Assembly (NCBI RefSeq): GCF_001905385.1 | Contig: NZ_LIPF01000005.1 | Span: 62,001-126,000 of the forward strand | Origin: Streptomyces sp. CB02414 | GTDB lineage: Bacteria > Actinomycetota > Actinomycetes > Streptomycetales > Streptomycetaceae | DNA: 64,000 nt | Direction of reading: 5' to 3' | Shown here: positions 34,503 to 43,176 of the stretch, one piece after another | How the letters are laid out: the number at the start of each line of letters is the position of its first letter | Numbering within the stretch: position 1 is the stretch's first letter | Notes under the pieces: model-generated | What the model saw: the letters and a program-made list of their open reading frames with translations, nothing else | What the model was told of the DNA's origin: nothing | Databases searched by the model: none | Position numbers and translations under genes: made by a program

Positions 34503-35657
34503 GTGACCGCCATCCCCCTGGGCGTTCCCGAGGTCCCGGTCCGGCCGGTCGCCGAGCGGCGTGTGTCGCGGCGCATCCAGGTCGGGCCGGTGGCCGTCGG
34601 GGGCGGGGCCCCGGTGTCGGTGCAGTCCATGACCACGACCCGTACGTCCGACGTCGGCGCGACGCTCCAGCAGATCGCCGAGCTGACGGCGTCCGGCTGC
34701 GAGATCGTGCGCGTGGCCTGCCCCACGCAGGACGACGCGGACGCCCTCCCCGTGATCGCGCGGAAGTCGCAGATCCCGGTGATCGCCGACATCCACTTCC
34801 AGCCGAAGTACGTGTTCGCCGCGATCGAGGCGGGCTGCGCGGCGGTCCGGGTGAACCCGGGCAACATCAAGCAGTTCGACGACCAGGTGCGCGAGATCGC
34901 GAAGGCGGCCAAGGACCACGGCACGCCGATCCGCATCGGTGTGAACGCGGGCTCCCTGGACCGCCGCCTGCTCCAGAAGTACGGCAGGGCGACCCCACAG
35001 GCGCTGGTCGAGTCGGCGCTGTGGGAGGCGTCGCTCTTCGAGGAGCACGACTTCCGGGACATCAAGATCTCCGTCAAGCACAACGACCCGGTCGTCATGG
35101 TCGAGGCCTACCGCCAGCTCGCCGCCCGGTGCGACTACCCCCTCCACCTCGGAGTCACCGAGGCCGGCCCCGCCTTCCAGGGCACCATCAAGTCGGCCGT
35201 CGCCTTCGGCGCGCTGCTCTCGCAGGGCATCGGGGACACCATCCGGGTGTCGCTCAGCGCGCCGCCCGCCGAGGAGGTCAAGGTCGGGCTCCAGATCCTC
35301 CAGTCGCTGGGGCTCAGGCAGCGGCGGCTGGAGATCGTCTCGTGCCCGTCCTGCGGTCGCGCCCAGGTCGACGTGTACAAGCTCGCCGACGAGGTGACGG
35401 CGGGCCTGGAGGGCATGGAGGTGCCGTTGCGCGTCGCCGTCATGGGCTGTGTCGTCAACGGTCCCGGCGAGGCCCGGGAGGCCGACCTCGGCGTCGCCTC
35501 CGGCAACGGCAAGGGCCAGATCTTCGTCAAGGGCGAGGTCGTCAGGACCGTCCCCGAGTCGAAGATCGTCGAGACGCTGATCGACGAGGCGACGCGGATC
35601 GCCGAGCAGATGGAGAAGGACGGCGCGTCGGGGGAGCCGGCCGTCACCGTGAGCTGA
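34503..35657 (+). CDS. ispG: IspG, 4-hydroxy-3-methylbut-2-enyl-diphosphate synthase
   Basis: 384 aa. Hallmarks: VQSMTTTRTSDVGATLQQI at the N-terminal TIM-barrel, RVNPGNIKQFDDQV, GVTEAGPAFQGTIKSA, and C-terminal 4Fe-4S ligands in SCPSCGRAQVD and GCVVNGPGEAREADLG. It reduces MEcPP to HMBPP in the MEP pathway. GTG start at 34503, four bases after hpnH. Presence inside the hopanoid operon suggests a dedicated second copy supplying precursor; whether another ispG exists elsewhere cannot be seen here. Confidence 0.95.
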   Translation: MTAIPLGVPEVPVRPVAERRVSRRIQVGPVAVGGGAPVSVQSMTTTRTSDVGATLQQIAELTASGCEIVRVACPTQDDADALPVIARKSQIPVIADIHFQPKYVFAAIEAGCAAVRVNPGNIKQFDDQVREIAKAAKDHGTPIRIGVNAGSLDRRLLQKYGRATPQALVESALWEASLFEEHDFRDIKISVKHNDPVVMVEAYRQLAARCDYPLHLGVTEAGPAFQGTIKSAVAFGALLSQGIGDTIRVSLSAPPAEEVKVGLQILQSLGLRQRRLEIVSCPSCGRAQVDVYKLADEVTAGLEGMEVPLRVAVMGCVVNGPGEAREADLGVASGNGKGQIFVKGEVVRTVPESKIVETLIDEATRIAEQMEKDGASGEPAVTVS

Positions 35658-35684
35658 ACAGCACGGACCGAAGGGGGCCCGAGC

Positions 35685-37601
35685 GTGACGATTCTGGAGA
35701 ACATCCGGGGACCACGCGACCTGAAGGCGCTGTCCGAGGCGGAACTCGGCGAACTGTCCGACGAAGTACGGAACTTCCTGGTGCACGCGGTCGCCCGCAC
35801 CGGTGGACACCTCGGCCCGAACCTGGGCGTGGTGGAACTGACCCTCGCCCTGCACCGCGTCTTCGAGTCACCGGCCGACCGCATCCTGTGGGACACCGGC
35901 CACCAGAGCTATGTGCACAAGCTCCTGACCGGACGTCAGGGCTTCTCCAAACTGCGCGGCAAGGGCGGGCTGTCCGGCTACCCCTCGCGCGAGGAGTCCG
36001 AGCACGACGTCATCGAGAACAGCCACGCCTCCACCGTCCTCGGCTGGGCCGACGGCCTCGCCAAGGCCCGCCAGGTGCGCGGGGAGCGGGGTCACGTCGT
36101 CGCCGTCATCGGTGACGGCGCGCTCACCGGCGGCATGGCGTGGGAGGCGCTGAACAACATCGCGGCGGCCCGGGACCGGCCGCTGATCATCGTCGTCAAC
36201 GACAACGAACGCTCCTACGCGCCGACCATCGGCGGTCTGGCCAACCACCTGGCGACGCTCCGTACGACGGACGGCTACGAGCGGATGCTGGCCTGGGGCA
36301 AGGACGTGCTCCAGCGCACACCCGTGATCGGCAACACCCTCTACGAGGCCCTGCACGGTGCGAAGAAGGGCTTCAAGGACGCCTTCGCCCCGCAGGGACT
36401 CTTCGAGGACCTGGGGCTGAAGTACGTCGGGCCCATCGACGGACACGACACCGGGGCGGTCGAGTCGGCGTTGCGGCGCGCGAAACGCTTCCACGGGCCC
36501 GTACTGGTCCACTGCCTCACGGAGAAGGGCCGTGGCTACGAGCCCGCCCTGCGCGACGAAGCGGACCACTTCCACACCGTCGGCGCCATGGACCCGCTGA
36601 CCTGCGCGCCGCTGACGCCCTCCGACGCGCCCTCCTGGACCTCGGTGTTCGGCGACGAGATCGTGCGGATCGGCGAGGAGCGCGACGACGTCGTGGCGAT
36701 CACCGCGGCGATGCTGCACCCGGTCGGCCTCGGCCGCTTCGCCGAGCGGTTCCCCGACCGGGTCTGGGACGTCGGCATCGCCGAGCAGCACGCCGCCGTG
36801 TCCGCCGCCGGGCTCGCCACCGGCGGCCTCCACCCGGTCGTCGCCGTCTACGCCACCTTCCTCAACCGCGCCTTCGACCAGCTCCTGATGGACGTGGCCC
36901 TGCACCGCTGCGGCGTCACCTTCGTCCTGGACCGGGCCGGCGTCACCGGCGCCGACGGGCCTTCGCACAACGGCATGTGGGACATGTCCGTCCTCCAGGT
37001 CGTCCCGGGACTGCGCATCGCCGCGCCGCGCGACGCCGACCAGCTGCGTGCCCAACTGCGCGAGGCGGTCGCCGTCGACGACGCGCCGACCCTCGTGCGC
37101 TTCCCGAAGGAGTCCGTCGGTCCCGCAGTACCGGCCGTGGACCGGATCGGCGGCCTGGACGTCCTGCACACCGCCGACCGCCCCGAGGTGCTGCTCGTGG
37201 CCGTCGGAGTGATGGCGCCCGTCTGCCTCCGGGCCGCCGAGCTGCTCGAGGCCCGCGGCATCGGCTGCACCGTCGTCGACCCGCGCTGGGTCAAACCCGT
37301 GGACCCCGCGCTGCCGCCCCTGGCCGCCCGGCACCGCCTGGTGGCCGTGGTCGAGGACAACAGCCGTGCCGCCGGGGTCGGTTCGGCGGTGGCGCTGGCG
37401 CTCGGGGACGGCGAGGTCGACGTGCCCGTGCGCCGCTTCGGCATCCCCGAGCAGTTCCTCGCGCACGCCAAGCGCGCCGAGGTGCTCGCCGACATCGGTC
37501 TCACCCCGGTCGAGATCGCCGGCCGGATCAGCGCGAGCCTGGCCGTCGCCGGACAGACAGGGGGCGACCCGATCGCCATGCCAGTGCAAGGAGAGAACTG
37601 A
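35685..37601 (+). CDS. dxs: Dxs, 1-deoxy-D-xylulose-5-phosphate synthase
   Basis: 638 aa. ThDP enzyme with AVIGDGALTGGMAWEALNNI (ThDP motif, about residue 150), HLGPNLGVVELTLALHRVF near the N-terminus, LDRAGVTGADGPSHNGMWD (transketolase region) and a C-terminal transketolase domain. It makes DXP from pyruvate and glyceraldehyde-3-phosphate, the flux-controlling MEP step. GTG start at 35685 with AAGGGGG upstream. Its stop abuts the aminotransferase ATG. With ispG it brings two MEP enzymes under hopanoid-operon control. Confidence 0.96.
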   Translation: MTILENIRGPRDLKALSEAELGELSDEVRNFLVHAVARTGGHLGPNLGVVELTLALHRVFESPADRILWDTGHQSYVHKLLTGRQGFSKLRGKGGLSGYPSREESEHDVIENSHASTVLGWADGLAKARQVRGERGHVVAVIGDGALTGGMAWEALNNIAAARDRPLIIVVNDNERSYAPTIGGLANHLATLRTTDGYERMLAWGKDVLQRTPVIGNTLYEALHGAKKGFKDAFAPQGLFEDLGLKYVGPIDGHDTGAVESALRRAKRFHGPVLVHCLTEKGRGYEPALRDEADHFHTVGAMDPLTCAPLTPSDAPSWTSVFGDEIVRIGEERDDVVAITAAMLHPVGLGRFAERFPDRVWDVGIAEQHAAVSAAGLATGGLHPVVAVYATFLNRAFDQLLMDVALHRCGVTFVLDRAGVTGADGPSHNGMWDMSVLQVVPGLRIAAPRDADQLRAQLREAVAVDDAPTLVRFPKESVGPAVPAVDRIGGLDVLHTADRPEVLLVAVGVMAPVCLRAAELLEARGIGCTVVDPRWVKPVDPALPPLAARHRLVAVVEDNSRAAGVGSAVALALGDGEVDVPVRRFGIPEQFLAHAKRAEVLADIGLTPVEIAGRISASLAVAGQTGGDPIAMPVQGEN

Positions 37602-38987
37602 ATGACCAAGGAGTTCGACCTCACCGCGCTCCTGGCCGAGCGCGGAGCCGAACGCTACGAGCTGCACGGCAGGTACCTCAACCACCAGCAGCCGCGCATG
37701 CTGCGCACCATCGGCTTCGACAAGGTCTACGAGCGGGCCGAGGGCGCGCACTTCTGGGACGCGGACGGCAACGACTACCTGGACATGCTCGCCGGGTTCG
37801 CGGTGATGGGCCTGGGCCGCCACCACCCCGTCGTCCGCAAGGCGCTGCACGACGTCCTCGACGCCTCGCTCGCCGACCTGACCCGCTTCGACTGCCCGCC
37901 GCTGCCCGGACTGCTGGCCGAGAAGCTGCTGTCGTACAGCCCCCACCTGGACCGGGTCTTCTTCGGCAACAGCGGCACGGAGGCGGTGGAGACCGCGCTG
38001 AAGTTCGCCCGGTACGCCACCGGCAGACCGAGGATCCTGTACTGCGCGCACGCCTTCCACGGACTGACCACGGGCTCGCTCTCCGTCAACGGCGAGGACA
38101 GCTTCCGCGACGGCTTCGCACCGCTGCTGCCCGACACCCCCGTCCCGCTCGGCGACGTGGACGCACTGGCGCGGGAGCTGAAGAAGGGCGACGTGGCCGC
38201 GCTGATCGTGGAGCCCGTCCAGGGCAAGGGCGTGCACGAGGCACCGCCCGGCTATCTGCGCGCCGCCCAGGAGCTGCTGCACCGGCACAAGGCCCTGCTG
38301 ATCGCCGACGAGGTGCAGACGGGGCTGGGCCGGACCGGGAAGTTCTACGCCTTCCAGCACGAGGACGGCGTCGAGCCGGACCTGGTGTGCGTGGCCAAGG
38401 CGCTGTCCGGCGGATACGTGCCCGTGGGGGCCACCCTGGGCAAGGACTGGATCTTCCAGAAGGTGTACTCCTCCATGGACCGGGTCCAGGTCCACTCGGC
38501 GAGCTTCGGGTCCAACGCGCAGGCCATGGCCGCCGGACTCGCGGTCCTGTCGGTGATGGAGAACGAGGAGATCGTCGCGAACGCCGCCGCGGTCGGTGAG
38601 CGGCTGAAGTCCCGGCTCGCGGAGCTGGTGGACCGCTACGAGCTGCTCGCCGACGTCCGGGGCCGGGGGCTCATGATCGGCATCGAGTTCGGCCGGCCCC
38701 GGTCCCTGAAGCTGCGCAGCCGCTGGACGATGCTCCAGGCGGCCCGGAAGGGGCTCTTCGCGCAGATGGTCGTGGTGCCGTTGCTGCAGCGTCACCACAT
38801 CCTGACCCAGGTGTCCGGCGACCACCTGGAGGTGATCAAACTGATCCCGCCCCTGATCATCGACACGGCGGACGCGGACCGGTTCGTGGACGCCTTCACC
38901 GAGGTGATGGAGGAGGCGCACAACGGCGGCGGCCTGATGTGGGACTTCGGGAAGACGCTGGTCAAGCAGGCGGTCGCCAACCGTTAG
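37602..38987 (+). CDS. class III PLP aminotransferase (aminobacteriohopanetriol-forming type)
   Basis: 461 aa. Class III aminotransferase: FFGNSGTEAVETALKFAR, HAFHGLTTGSLSV, IADEVQTGLGRTGKFYAF, and the PLP Lys266 in CVAKALSGGYVPVG. In hopanoid clusters this enzyme (HpnO-like) is proposed to aminate the ribosyl-derived side chain to give aminobacteriohopanetriol. Immediately follows dxs, with AAGGAGAG as ribosome site, and ends the operon. Assignment to hopanoid amination is by context; the residues alone say only PLP aminotransferase. Confidence 0.87.
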   Translation: MTKEFDLTALLAERGAERYELHGRYLNHQQPRMLRTIGFDKVYERAEGAHFWDADGNDYLDMLAGFAVMGLGRHHPVVRKALHDVLDASLADLTRFDCPPLPGLLAEKLLSYSPHLDRVFFGNSGTEAVETALKFARYATGRPRILYCAHAFHGLTTGSLSVNGEDSFRDGFAPLLPDTPVPLGDVDALARELKKGDVAALIVEPVQGKGVHEAPPGYLRAAQELLHRHKALLIADEVQTGLGRTGKFYAFQHEDGVEPDLVCVAKALSGGYVPVGATLGKDWIFQKVYSSMDRVQVHSASFGSNAQAMAAGLAVLSVMENEEIVANAAAVGERLKSRLAELVDRYELLADVRGRGLMIGIEFGRPRSLKLRSRWTMLQAARKGLFAQMVVVPLLQRHHILTQVSGDHLEVIKLIPPLIIDTADADRFVDAFTEVMEEAHNGGGLMWDFGKTLVKQAVANR

Positions 38988-39009
38988 GGAGCAACGGCGG
39001 GAGCGTTCT

Positions 39010-39044
39010 TTGCCTCACAGGCAAGAAAATTGCCTCCCGGACAA
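39010..39044 (+). promoter_or_regulatory. tandem palindromic operator of the XRE-cupin gene
   Basis: TTGCCTCACAGGCAA (39010-39024) is a 6+6 inverted repeat. A second, slightly degenerate copy TTGCCTCCCGGACAA begins exactly 20 bp later (39030-39044), placing both on the same helix face. The pair ends 12 bp before the regulator start, as expected for autoregulation. Confidence 0.6.
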
Positions 39045-39056
39045 AAGTGAGGCTGA

Positions 39057-39701
39057 ATGGGAGGTATGACCTCCCACGAGACCGGTCCGCCGGCGGACGC
39101 GGTGTCCGTCGTGGCGCCGCAGCTGCGTGCCCTGCGGCGCCGGGCCGCCCTCACCCTGGAGGCGGCGGCCCGTGCCGCCGGGCTGTCGCCCGCGCACCTC
39201 TCCCGGCTGGAGACCGGGCAGCGCCAGCCCTCGCTGCCGATGCTCCTGTCCCTCGCCCGTGTCTACGGTACGACCGTCTCGGAGCTGCTCGGCGAGACGG
39301 CCGCGGACCGGGACGCGGTCGTGCGGGCCGACGCCATGGAGCCGACCTTCGCCGGCGGCTGGACGTACTGGCAGGCCGGCGGGGCCGGCCGCGGCATGCA
39401 GGCCCTGCGTGTGCACGTGCCGCACGGTTCCCAGGGCGACATCGTGCGCGTGCATCCCGGTGAGGAGTGGATCCACGTCCTGCGGGGCCGACTGCGGCTC
39501 CGGCTCGGGGACGCGGTGCACCGGCTCGGTCCGGGCGACAGCGCGCACTTCGACTCGCTGACCCCGCACCGCATCGCCGCCCGGGACGCCGACGGGGTCG
39601 AGCTCCTCTTCGTCCACACGCTGCTCCAGAGCCCGGCGGCGGCGCTGTGCCTGGGACCGGCCACCACGCCGGGCCACCCCTTCCCCGGAGAGACATCATG
39701 A
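39057..39701 (+). CDS. XRE-family regulator with cupin sensor domain
   Basis: 214 aa. The helix-turn-helix is at about residues 20-75 (LEAAARAAGLSPAHLSRLETGQRQPSLPMLLSLARVYGT), followed by a cupin beta-barrel (about 105-190; HPGEEWIHVLRGRLRLRLGDAVHRLGPGDSAHFDSLTPHR). Such HTH-cupin proteins bind small ligands and repress neighbours. I choose ATG 39057 (GAGG four bases upstream); ATG 39066 lies one base from its GGGAGG. Two phased palindromes just upstream suggest autoregulation. It is translationally coupled to a 40-aa membrane peptide. Confidence 0.88.
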   Translation: MGGMTSHETGPPADAVSVVAPQLRALRRRAALTLEAAARAAGLSPAHLSRLETGQRQPSLPMLLSLARVYGTTVSELLGETAADRDAVVRADAMEPTFAGGWTYWQAGGAGRGMQALRVHVPHGSQGDIVRVHPGEEWIHVLRGRLRLRLGDAVHRLGPGDSAHFDSLTPHRIAARDADGVELLFVHTLLQSPAAALCLGPATTPGHPFPGETS

Positions 39702-39820
39702 ACATGCAGGACAAGTGGCCGCGCGCGGTCTGGGTGCGGCTCTTCATCTACCTCGTCGTGGGGCACGTGCTGGCAGCCTTCATCTACCTGCTCTTCGAGG
39801 TGGGGGCCAACAGCGGGTGA
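39698..39820 (+). CDS. 40-aa single-span membrane peptide (DUF6126-like)
   Basis: The ATG overlaps the TGA of the XRE-cupin gene (ATGA). The product starts MNMQDKWPRAVWVRLFIYLV and continues through a hydrophobic helix to LLFEVGANSG: one transmembrane segment with an N-terminal basic flank. From memory it matches the small DUF6126 family found next to XRE-cupin regulators. Coupling suggests co-function, for example as a membrane partner or sensor, but this is untested. It converges with the phosphatase gene. Confidence 0.7.
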   Translation: MNMQDKWPRAVWVRLFIYLVVGHVLAAFIYLLFEVGANSG

Positions 39821-39829
39821 GCGGCGGGC

Positions 39830-40627
39830 TCAGTCCAGCATCCGCTCGCGCAGCCGCTCCCGGGTCTGCGGAGTGATCCGCAGGCCCTTCTCCAGGTAGG
39901 CGTCGACGCCGCCCCAGGTCTGCTCGACGGTCTCGAAGGCGGCCGACAGGTACTCGGCGCGGGCGTCGAAGAGGGGGCTGAGCAGCTCCATGACCTCGGG
40001 GGAGTAGGCGGAGGCGGCGGTGCTGCTGCGGCGCACCTTGTAGCGGCGGTGCGTGGCGTTCGACTTCAGGTAGTCCTCGACGACGGCGTCGCGCTCGACG
40101 CCGAGGGCGAGCAGCGTGATCGCGATCGACAGGCCCGCGCGGTCCTTGCCGGCCGCGCAGTGCATCAGGGCGGGGACGCTCTCCTCGGCGAGCGCGTGCA
40201 GCACCCGGGAGTGCTCCGCCGTGCGCTCCTTGATGATCATGCGGTAAGAGTCGATCATCCGCTGGGCGCCCTTGTCGTCCGCGAGGATCTCGCGCAGCTG
40301 GTCGAGGTCGCCGTCGCGGACCATCTTCCAGAACTCGGCGCCGTCGGCCGGGTCGCTCAGCGGCAGGTTCACATTGCGCACGCCCGGCAGCTCGACGTCC
40401 GGGCCGTCGAGCTTCTGGTCGGCGGCGTTGCGGAAGTCGAAGATCGTGTGGAGGCCGAGCGAGGACAGGAACGCGGCGTCCTCCCCGGTGGCGTGCGCGA
40501 GGTGGCCGCTGCGGAACAGCACCCCCTGCCGCACCCTGCGTCCGTCCACGGTCGGCAGCCCGCCCACGTCGCGGAAGTTGCGCACCCCGGCCAGCTCGGG
40601 TTCGGTCGACGGCACCTGCTGCGTCAC
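39830..40627 (-). CDS. tyrosine-protein phosphatase (PtpB/Siw14-like)
   Basis: 265 aa from the GTG at 40627 (VTQQVPSTEPELAGVRNFRDVGGL), with GGAGG upstream. The P-loop HCAAGKDRAG (catalytic Cys157, Arg163) is the C-x5-R signature of the Y_phosphatase3 family that includes mycobacterial PtpB. NFRDVGGLPTVDGRRVRQGVLFRSGHL is the typical N-terminal block. The Lys-Asp in the loop allows action on phosphotyrosine, phosphoserine or phosphoinositides. Cytoplasmic or secreted without an obvious signal. A 10-bp hairpin (40648-40672) lies in its leader. Confidence 0.87.
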   Translation of the reverse strand: MTQQVPSTEPELAGVRNFRDVGGLPTVDGRRVRQGVLFRSGHLAHATGEDAAFLSSLGLHTIFDFRNAADQKLDGPDVELPGVRNVNLPLSDPADGAEFWKMVRDGDLDQLREILADDKGAQRMIDSYRMIIKERTAEHSRVLHALAEESVPALMHCAAGKDRAGLSIAITLLALGVERDAVVEDYLKSNATHRRYKVRRSSTAASAYSPEVMELLSPLFDARAEYLSAAFETVEQTWGGVDAYLEKGLRITPQTRERLRERMLD

Positions 40628-41017
40628 GGGGGCTCCTCCCACTCCGCCCCGCCGGCGCCGCTCGCCGGCGGGTGCCACTCGACGATACGGCACGGTGCCA
40701 AGGCGCAGGGGCGAAGTAAACCGACTGCACCACTTCTGGGCCTTCTGTCCGAAATAGCGCCTTACTCCCAACTCGCTCTGGAATAAAAGGGGCTAAGGGG
40801 GAGGCGCGTGAGCAGCGTCATATCCGTGACGGTGCGTTGCCCGTCATGTTCACGTAATTCACCCGTTTTTCATGGCCGTTCACGGCAAACGGCTCCTCGG
40901 GAATCGACGGAGTGTGACGGCCATTCCCGGTAATGGATCAACCGGAACACCCGTCGACGGAACCCCTCGCTTGTCCCTGTGCGTCTTGGTCCCTTACGTT
41001 CACCACCGATCCGGACG
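40628..41017. other. intergenic region with leader hairpin and phased TTCAC repeats
   Basis: No gene. A hairpin (arms 40648-40657 and 40663-40672) sits upstream of the phosphatase ribosome site. Four TTCAC/TTCAT elements start at 40849, 40858, 40869 and 40879, spaced 9-11 bp, reminiscent of PhoP-type direct repeats. The promoter of the riboswitch-controlled peptidase should lie in the right half. Confidence 0.4.
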
Positions 41018-41195
41018 GACGCCTAATCCTGCCGCCGACCGGAGCCCGCATTCATCCACCACCCGTACACGGCAGGAGCGGGGGACCCACAGGTAACACC
41101 GCCTGTTCCGGTTCCCGGAACGGCTTGGGGTAAAGCCGCGTCTCGGCGCGGCCGGGCATCTCCAGCCCGCACCCGACAGCTCACCTCGCAGGCGC
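41018..41195 (+). ncRNA. ydaO-yuaA (cyclic di-AMP) riboswitch
   Basis: Recognised by its conserved core: CGCCTAATCCTGCCGCCGAC at the 5' side, GAGCGGGGGACCCA, TTGGGGTAAAGCCG, and the end GACAGCTCACCTCGCAGGCG. The 5' CGCCT (41020-41024) can pair with AGGCG (41190-41194) to close P1. It ends about 17 nt before the LysM/M23 peptidase start. In actinomycetes this element turns off cell-wall hydrolase genes when c-di-AMP is high. Boundaries are estimates. Confidence 0.9.
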
Positions 41196-41211
41196 CGGAG
41201 AGGAATTCGCC

Positions 41212-42171
41212 ATGCCCGCGAAGGGTAAGCACCGCCGTACCAAGGCCATGCGCCTGACCCGTGCCATCGCCGTCGCCGGAACCGGCGGCGCCGCGCTCGC
41301 GCTCCCGCTGATGGGTGCCGCCGGCGCCCAGGCCGCTCCCGCTCAGTCCGTTTCCGGGCAGGCCGTGCAGTCCGTTCCGACGTCGGCCGAGAAGGCCGCC
41401 GCCGAGAAGAACTCCGACTCGCGCACGTACACCGTGAAGAGCGGTGACTACCTCTCGAAGATCGCCGACGAGCAGGACGTCGACGGCGGCTGGAAGAAGC
41501 TCTACGCGGACAACCGCGAGGCCGTCGGGTCCGACCCGTCGCTGATCCACCCGGGCCTGGAGCTCGCGCTCGGCGGACAGGCCGCGAAGGCCGAGCAGCC
41601 GAAGGCCGAGCAGCCCGCGGCCGAGAAGCCCGCCCAGACCGAGAAGAAGTCGTCCGCCGAGAAGACCGAGTCGGCCGAGGCCGAGAAGTCCTCGGACGCC
41701 GAGAAGGCCTCCTCCTCGGACTCCGGCTCCTCCGGCACGAGCACCCAGTCCGCCGGCACCACCAGCGGCTTCACCTCGCCGGTCCCGAGCGGCACCCTCG
41801 GCACCCCGTACCACCAGTCGGGCAGCATGTGGTCCAGCGGCTACCACACCGGCACCGACTTCGTCGTCCCGACCGGCACCTCCCTCAAGGCCGTCGGCGC
41901 GGGCACCGTCGTCTCCGCCGGCTGGGGCGGCGCCTACGGCAACCAGGTCGTCATCCAGCTCGCCGACGGCCACTACGCCCAGTACGCCCACCTGTCCTCC
42001 CTCTCCGTCTCGGCCGGTCAGTCCGTGACGGCGGGTCAGCAGGTCGGCCTGTCGGGTGCCACCGGCAACGTGACCGGCCCGCACCTGCACTTCGAGATCC
42101 GCACCACCCCGGACTACGGCTCGGACGTGGACCCGGTCGCGTACCTGCGCTCGCACGGCGTCTCTCTCTGA
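41212..42171 (+). CDS. secreted LysM and M23 peptidoglycan endopeptidase
   Basis: 319 aa. Signal peptide about residues 1-42 (RRTKAMRLTRAIAVAGTGGAALALPL...AQAA), one LysM domain (about 72-120; YTVKSGDYLSKIADEQDV), an Ala/Glu/Lys/Ser-rich linker (about 121-185), then an M23 domain with HTGTDF (zinc His and Asp) and HLHFE (zinc and catalytic His). It cleaves peptide crossbridges in peptidoglycan outside the cell. Controlled by the c-di-AMP riboswitch just upstream. ATG with GAGAGGAAT. A 17-bp stem terminator follows. Confidence 0.95.
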   Translation: MPAKGKHRRTKAMRLTRAIAVAGTGGAALALPLMGAAGAQAAPAQSVSGQAVQSVPTSAEKAAAEKNSDSRTYTVKSGDYLSKIADEQDVDGGWKKLYADNREAVGSDPSLIHPGLELALGGQAAKAEQPKAEQPAAEKPAQTEKKSSAEKTESAEAEKSSDAEKASSSDSGSSGTSTQSAGTTSGFTSPVPSGTLGTPYHQSGSMWSSGYHTGTDFVVPTGTSLKAVGAGTVVSAGWGGAYGNQVVIQLADGHYAQYAHLSSLSVSAGQSVTAGQQVGLSGATGNVTGPHLHFEIRTTPDYGSDVDPVAYLRSHGVSL

Positions 42172-42196
42172 CAGCCGTTTGGGCGCGGCCCCGCGC

Positions 42197-42238
42197 CGCC
42201 GAAGGCCGGACCCCGATCCCCGGGTCCGGCCTTCGGCG
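42197..42238 (+). terminator. terminator after the M23 peptidase gene
   Basis: A perfect 17-bp stem (42197-42213 with 42222-42238) and 8-nt loop, 25 bp after the stop codon. Confidence 0.85.
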
Positions 42239-42341
42239 TATTCCTGAATTGGTGAACACTTTAGGCGTGGTGTTTCTCACCGCCCGTCAACCCCTTCCTA
42301 CGGTCGCGTAGGTCACATTCCGAGGTGAATGATGGGCCGAT

Positions 42342-43160
42342 GTGGCAGACGATTCGAAGAGTGACAGCAGAACAGTGATCGGGTCGTACGTGGCGGTGGG
42401 GGACAGCTTCACCGAGGGCGTCGGCGATCCCGGCCCCGACGGGGCGTTCGTCGGCTGGGCCGACCGCTTCGCCGTACTGCTCGCGGACCGGCGCCCCGAG
42501 GGCGACTTCACGTACACGAACCTCGCCGTGCGCGGCAGGCTGCTCGACCAGGTCGTGGCCGAGCAGGTGCCGCGGGCCGTCGAACTCGCGCCGGACCTGG
42601 TCTCGTTCTGCGCCGGCGGCAACGACATCATCCGGCCCGGCACCGACCCCGACGAGGTGGCCGAGCGGTTCGAGCGGGCGGTGGCCGCACTGACCGCCGT
42701 CGCGGGCACCGTCCTGGTGACGACCGGATTCGACACCCGCGGGGTACCCGTCCTCAAGCACCTGCGCGGCAAGATCGCCACGTACAACGGACACGTGCGT
42801 GCCGTCGCCGACCGCTACGGCTGCCCCGTGCTCGACCTGTGGTCGCTGCGCACGGTCCAGGACCGCAGGGCGTGGGACGCCGACCGGCTGCACCTGTCGC
42901 CGGAGGGCCACACGCGGGTGGCACTGCGCGCCGGCCAGGTCCTCGGCCTGCCCGTCCCCGCCGACCCGGACCAGCCCTGGCCGCCGCTGCCGCCCCGCGG
43001 CACCCTGGACGTCCGGCGGGACGACGTGCACTGGGCCCGCGAGTACCTGGTGCCGTGGATCGGACGCCGGCTGCGCGGCGAGTCCTCGGGCGACCACGTG
43101 AGCGCCAAGGGGACGCTGTCGGCGGACGACATCAAGATGCGGATCGCGTCGGTGGCCTGA
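42342..43160 (+). CDS. SGNH/GDSL hydrolase
   Basis: 272 aa, no signal peptide. SGNH blocks: GDSFTEGVGD (catalytic Ser, about residue 21), a Gly-containing block II region (NLAVRGRLLDQ), CAGGNDI (block III Asn), and DADRLHLSPEGH (block V Asp and His). The family hydrolyses esters of lipids or acylated carbohydrates. The GTG start at 42342 has only a weak ribosome site (GGTGAATGATGGG region). It converges with the TetR gene. The substrate is unknown. Confidence 0.9.
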   Translation: MADDSKSDSRTVIGSYVAVGDSFTEGVGDPGPDGAFVGWADRFAVLLADRRPEGDFTYTNLAVRGRLLDQVVAEQVPRAVELAPDLVSFCAGGNDIIRPGTDPDEVAERFERAVAALTAVAGTVLVTTGFDTRGVPVLKHLRGKIATYNGHVRAVADRYGCPVLDLWSLRTVQDRRAWDADRLHLSPEGHTRVALRAGQVLGLPVPADPDQPWPPLPPRGTLDVRRDDVHWAREYLVPWIGRRLRGESSGDHVSAKGTLSADDIKMRIASVA

Positions 43161-43176
43161 CGGTCCCGTGCAACCC

